A program made the position numbers and the translations under genes. Positions 60,938 through 64,000 of a stretch of 64,000 bases of DNA are shown one piece after another; position 1 is the first letter of the stretch; each line of letters begins with the position of its first letter. The notes under the pieces are model-generated. The model was not told the DNA's origin. It did no database searches and saw only the letters and a program-made list of their open reading frames with translations. Location: NCBI RefSeq assembly GCF_018320785.1, contig NC_054866.1, positions 36,185,000 to 36,248,999 on the forward strand. Direction: 5' to 3'. The stretch is from Cheilinus undulatus. Its lineage: Eukaryota; Chordata; Actinopteri; Labriformes; Labridae.

Positions 60938-62319
60938 CTAAACATAAGTATTGACATACAGGGCCATAGCCAGGGTTTTCAAAAATACTGAACTTCAGAA
61001 GCTTAATGTCTTTGTCTTGGTGTATTTTCTCCAGTTTGCACTAAAAAAGAAATAAGTTAATTGTTTTCAGGTCAAACTTGGCATATACCTTACCAAAGAC
61101 TGCAAATTGGCAAAATGAGCCTTCATTTCAGTTTTTGGGTGTTATCAAAAGAGCAAGTATTCTCTAAGCGCTTTAAAATCTTTACAATTGCGAAAAGGAA
61201 GTGAAGTTATTGTTGAGTATCTATCTCGGAAATTACAGAGGCCCTGACCACACTGACATGAAGATAGACAGCGTTGCTGCACAGAGCAGTGGTTACTGTC
61301 ACTTCACAGATAGAGGTCTGGTTTGCTCTGTGGTTCAGGCAAAAACATAAACTGTGCTGACTAAACAATTACATTTGATGTACAATTTTGATAAAAGATT
61401 ATACACACAAGTTCAATGCTTAAGAGAGTTACCCGTGTGAAATTAATACAGACTTGTTTTAAAGTGATAGTTTTGTACATTTGGAGTGGAGCTGTATGAG
61501 GTATTTGTCAGTAATGAGTCTAATAGTCACAGGAGATGCTGATCAGTATGACCCATTTAAAGAGAGACCAGCTGGAGTGCGAACATGAAAGCTTGGTTGT
61601 AAGGCTGTGTAGATGTTTCCTGTGTAGTTTTTAAAACAAAATGAGCCCAAAACAATGTTTGGGTAAAAGTCTGCTATGTTAAAAAAAAAAAAAAAAAAAA
61701 AATCAAGATACTTGAAAAGTGGTACTTTCTTAATGCACTGTATCTGTCAGACTCACTATACTTTAATTTTCAACTCCATCAATACACTAAATCCTTGCAC
61801 ATTTGTTAAAATAGTGAATGTTATTCCCCTCTCTCTGTGTCTTTACAGTATTGTTTGTTTCACAGACAATGGTTTATTTCTTTAGGGCAATAATTCTTCA
61901 TTTATTAATGCTAGATGAAATAACCATGAATTGTTGATTCATATGGTGGGCTCCTAATCTGGACTGCTGTTATCTGACCATCATCTCTCATCTGTTTACA
62001 AGCATTTTTCTAACTAAATATAGTCTACCTTTATTTTTATATAGCCATAGCTTTATTAATATATTCATAGCAGCTGGTTAAGAAAACAAAAATCAGTTGT
62101 ATGTTTCAGAGCACACATGATGCAACACATTTAAGTTCCTGCTGATTTTTAAACAACGGGATACTTTACTCTAACTTGGCATAAGTTCAGAGAGCTCCAT
62201 TATTTAGTGTGACAAAGGAAAAAAGATATACCATAACCTTGCTGCCAAACAAAGTTTTCTAATTAACTATTCCATCCTTATCCATCCTTTCTCTCTCCCT
62301 CTTTCTCATCCCTCTTCAG
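60938..62319. other. no gene recognised
   Basis: AT-rich spacer with a poly-A run at 61680-61701. It ends in a long pyrimidine tract (TCTCTCTCCCTCTTTCTC) that leads into the 3' splice site of gene D. Confidence 0.45.
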
Positions 62320-62338
62320 GTCCACCAAATATCAGAAA

Positions 62339-62981
62339 ATGAACAGCACCTTCTCAAACACGTCCAAGTGCATCCGGGACACCAGTGTGACAGCTGTGGT
62401 CTTCCCCTGTCTGTACAGCATCCTCTTTGTAGTTGCCCTCATACTGAACTCCCTGGCTGGATGGATCTTCTTCAGCATCCCCAGCACCTCAACATTTGTT
62501 GTCTTCCTAAAAAATGTGGTAAGACATGGTGGATTTATCCTTTTAAAATAATGAAATCAGTGATATCAATAAATAAACCTTTTCTTTTCAGGTGGTGGCT
62601 GACTTGCTGATGACCCTGACCATCCCTCTGAGAATCTTAAGCGACGCTGGCGTGGGTTCCTGGAAACTCCGTGCCTTCCACTGCAGATACTCCGCTGTTC
62701 TCTTCTACATCACTATGTACATCAGCATCCTCCTGCTGGGCCTCATCAGCCTGGACCGCTACCTGAAAATAGTCAAGCCGTTTGGGAAGTGTGCCCTGCA
62801 GCGGGTGCGTGTCGGCCAGGTGCTGAGTGCAGGGATCTGGGTGGTGATGCTTTCTCTGGCATTGCCTAATGTTATCCTGAGTGACCAGCCGCCACGGTTG
62901 TCTGGAGGCCGACTCAAATGTACGTCTATGAAGAGCAAGGCTGGCCTGCTGTGGCACGAGGGATTCAACTACTTCTGTCAG
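62339..62981 (+). CDS. P2Y13/14/GPR87-like receptor (gene D), 5' part
   Basis: Exons 62339-62518 and 62592-62981 join in phase 0 across a 73-base intron (GTG|GTAAGA ... TTTTCAG|GTG). They give the first 190 residues, TM1 to the start of TM5. The second exon ends at CAG|GTAGAT in phase 0, and the remaining exon with TM5-TM7 must lie beyond base 64000. Family marks: SKCIRD in the N-terminus, GWIFFSIPSTSTF, LKNVVVADLLMTLTIPLRILSDAG, LRAFHCRYSAVLFY, DRYLKIVKPFG (DRY intact at 115-117), cysteines C91 and C170, and WHEGFNYFCQ. N2 and N7 are glycosylation sites. The ATG sits 20 bases after a 3' splice site (CCTCTTCAG ending 62319), so there is a 5' untranslated exon. The sequence has features of P2RY13, P2RY14 and GPR87, so orthology is unresolved. 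Confidence 0.88.
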
Positions 62982-63720
62982 GTAGATATAACAGAAAGAT
63001 TTTTACAAATATCAGGGTAAATAAGAATTAGAAAGGAAGGGCAGTGCAGGCCACACATTTCATTTTGATGTGTAGTTGAAGCAAGCAAATGGTGAGCTAA
63101 TGTTAGAGGGAACAGGGTAACAGCAGGCTTGGTTTTGTCAAAAGGTTTTAAAAAAGGAGGTCTTCTGCATTCATAAAAGGTAATAATAATATGTCATTCT
63201 TTACTCTAGTGATAGTTCAAATACTTTTTGCAAAACCAGTGCACTGAGGACTGTAGCCTCTGTCAACTTAGCCAACCCAACACCCTATATATGGGGATAA
63301 TTATACTGTAATCATTGTCAAACACAGAACCAAATATGACCATATAAGGAAACTAATACAAAGTCACTTATCTCAAATGTAAAATCATCACATTTTCTAA
63401 AACCTTTCTGCTCTAAACCCTCTGGATTTCTTTCAATGTTTCTAACTGGTCTTAAAATTAAAAAGGTTACATGCTAAAGAAAATGCAGTCCCTATCAAAT
63501 ACTTTGAAAGTAAAAACAAATAGAAAAGGCCGAAGTATATCTGTTAAAATCTTAGAGTTACAGTAAAACATTGTGAAAATACTTAAAATGCTGACTCAAT
63601 TTAAACTCATATGGTATTTGTACCCATAAAAGTATATAAAATATGCAATATCCACATCAGCCCACAGTATTAACTGGAACCCTCAAAGATCCCACCATAA
63701 GTCTGATTTATGCATGGTTC
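62982..63720. other. start of gene D intron 2
   Basis: Begins with the donor GTAGAT after the TM5-start codon. AT-rich, with no exon or domain recognised before the window ends. Confidence 0.6.
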
Positions 63721-64000
63721 TATAGTCATGGAAAAAATTATTAGTCCGCCCTTGTTTTCCTCAATTTCTTTTTCATTTTAATGCCTGGTACAACTAAAGG
63801 TACATTTGTTTGGACAAATATAATGATAACAACGAAAATAGCTCATAAGAGTTTAATTTAAGAGCTGATATCTAGCCATTTTCCATGGTTTTCTTGATAA
63901 TAATCAAAATCACTTAAGTTCTTACATCAATAGTTATGGCATTGTACTGCCAAAAACAGTGCTTTTAGGCATTCCATGTTTTCTTTCTGTCTGTTAGTCA
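63721..64000 (-). mobile_element. Tc1-like element end, cut by window
   Basis: Starts TATAGTCATGGAAAAAATTA with ATTAGTCCGCCC, then TGCCTGGTACAACTAAAGG and GCTCATAAGAGTTTAATTT, a terminus I recognise as a common fish Tc1-type family. Coding sequence would be expected further right on the minus strand. It lies in gene D's intron 2. Confidence 0.55.

Noticed and set aside
62637-62968. Minus-strand frames opposite gene D
   Set aside because: Shadows of the receptor exon; the + strand carries clear GPCR motifs.

Overview
This window looks like nuclear DNA of a ray-finned (teleost) fish. The real genes are vertebrate rhodopsin-type GPCRs with spliceosomal introns. Most of the rest is AT-rich intergenic or intronic DNA filled with repeats typical of fish: Tc1/mariner, hAT-like and TTAA-flanked elements, tRNA-derived SINEs, a decayed LINE, and microsatellites. 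No bacterial, plasmid or viral gene content is visible.

Protein-coding content is a same-strand (+) cluster of four P2Y12-subfamily receptor genes: gene A (23373-26240, P2RY12-like), gene B (33189-34178, P2RY13/14-like, intronless coding region), gene C (39825-40970, close paralogue of B with a tiny first coding exon) and gene D (62339-62981 onward, P2RY13/14/GPR87-like, cut off by the window edge). In other vertebrates P2RY12, P2RY13, P2RY14, GPR87 and GPR171 sit together inside the MED12L locus. That is family knowledge; I could not identify MED12L exons here. The four genes differ in intron position, and B and C carry changes at diagnostic receptor positions.

Layout: 1-9.2 kb is repeats, including a pyrimidine-rich tract, a 1.77-kb direct duplication carrying a dead LINE, and a 1.14-kb long-inverted-repeat element. 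10.4-12.7 kb is a nest of transposons. 15.5-16.9 kb is a degenerate pentanucleotide tract split by a hAT-like element with a perfect 8-bp target-site duplication. 18.5-22.4 kb holds Tc1- and hAT-derived pieces. 23.0-26.6 kb is gene A, 26.8-32.4 kb is SINEs and other repeats, 33.2-34.4 kb is gene B, and 34.6-36.5 kb is non-autonomous transposons. 38.37-39.69 kb is a near full-length dead Tc1 element directly upstream of gene C (39.8-41.0 kb). 41.6-51.2 kb is a very large 33-bp satellite with higher-order structure and GATA tracts. 53.9-54.7 kb is a candidate TIR element. 58.0-60.9 kb is a hAT-like insertion containing two further repeats. 62.3-63.0 kb is gene D, and another Tc1-like end starts at 63.72 kb.

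The most notable items are the 9-kb satellite array, the different exon structures and key-residue changes of the four tandem receptors, and the several nested insertions whose order can be read from their target-site duplications.
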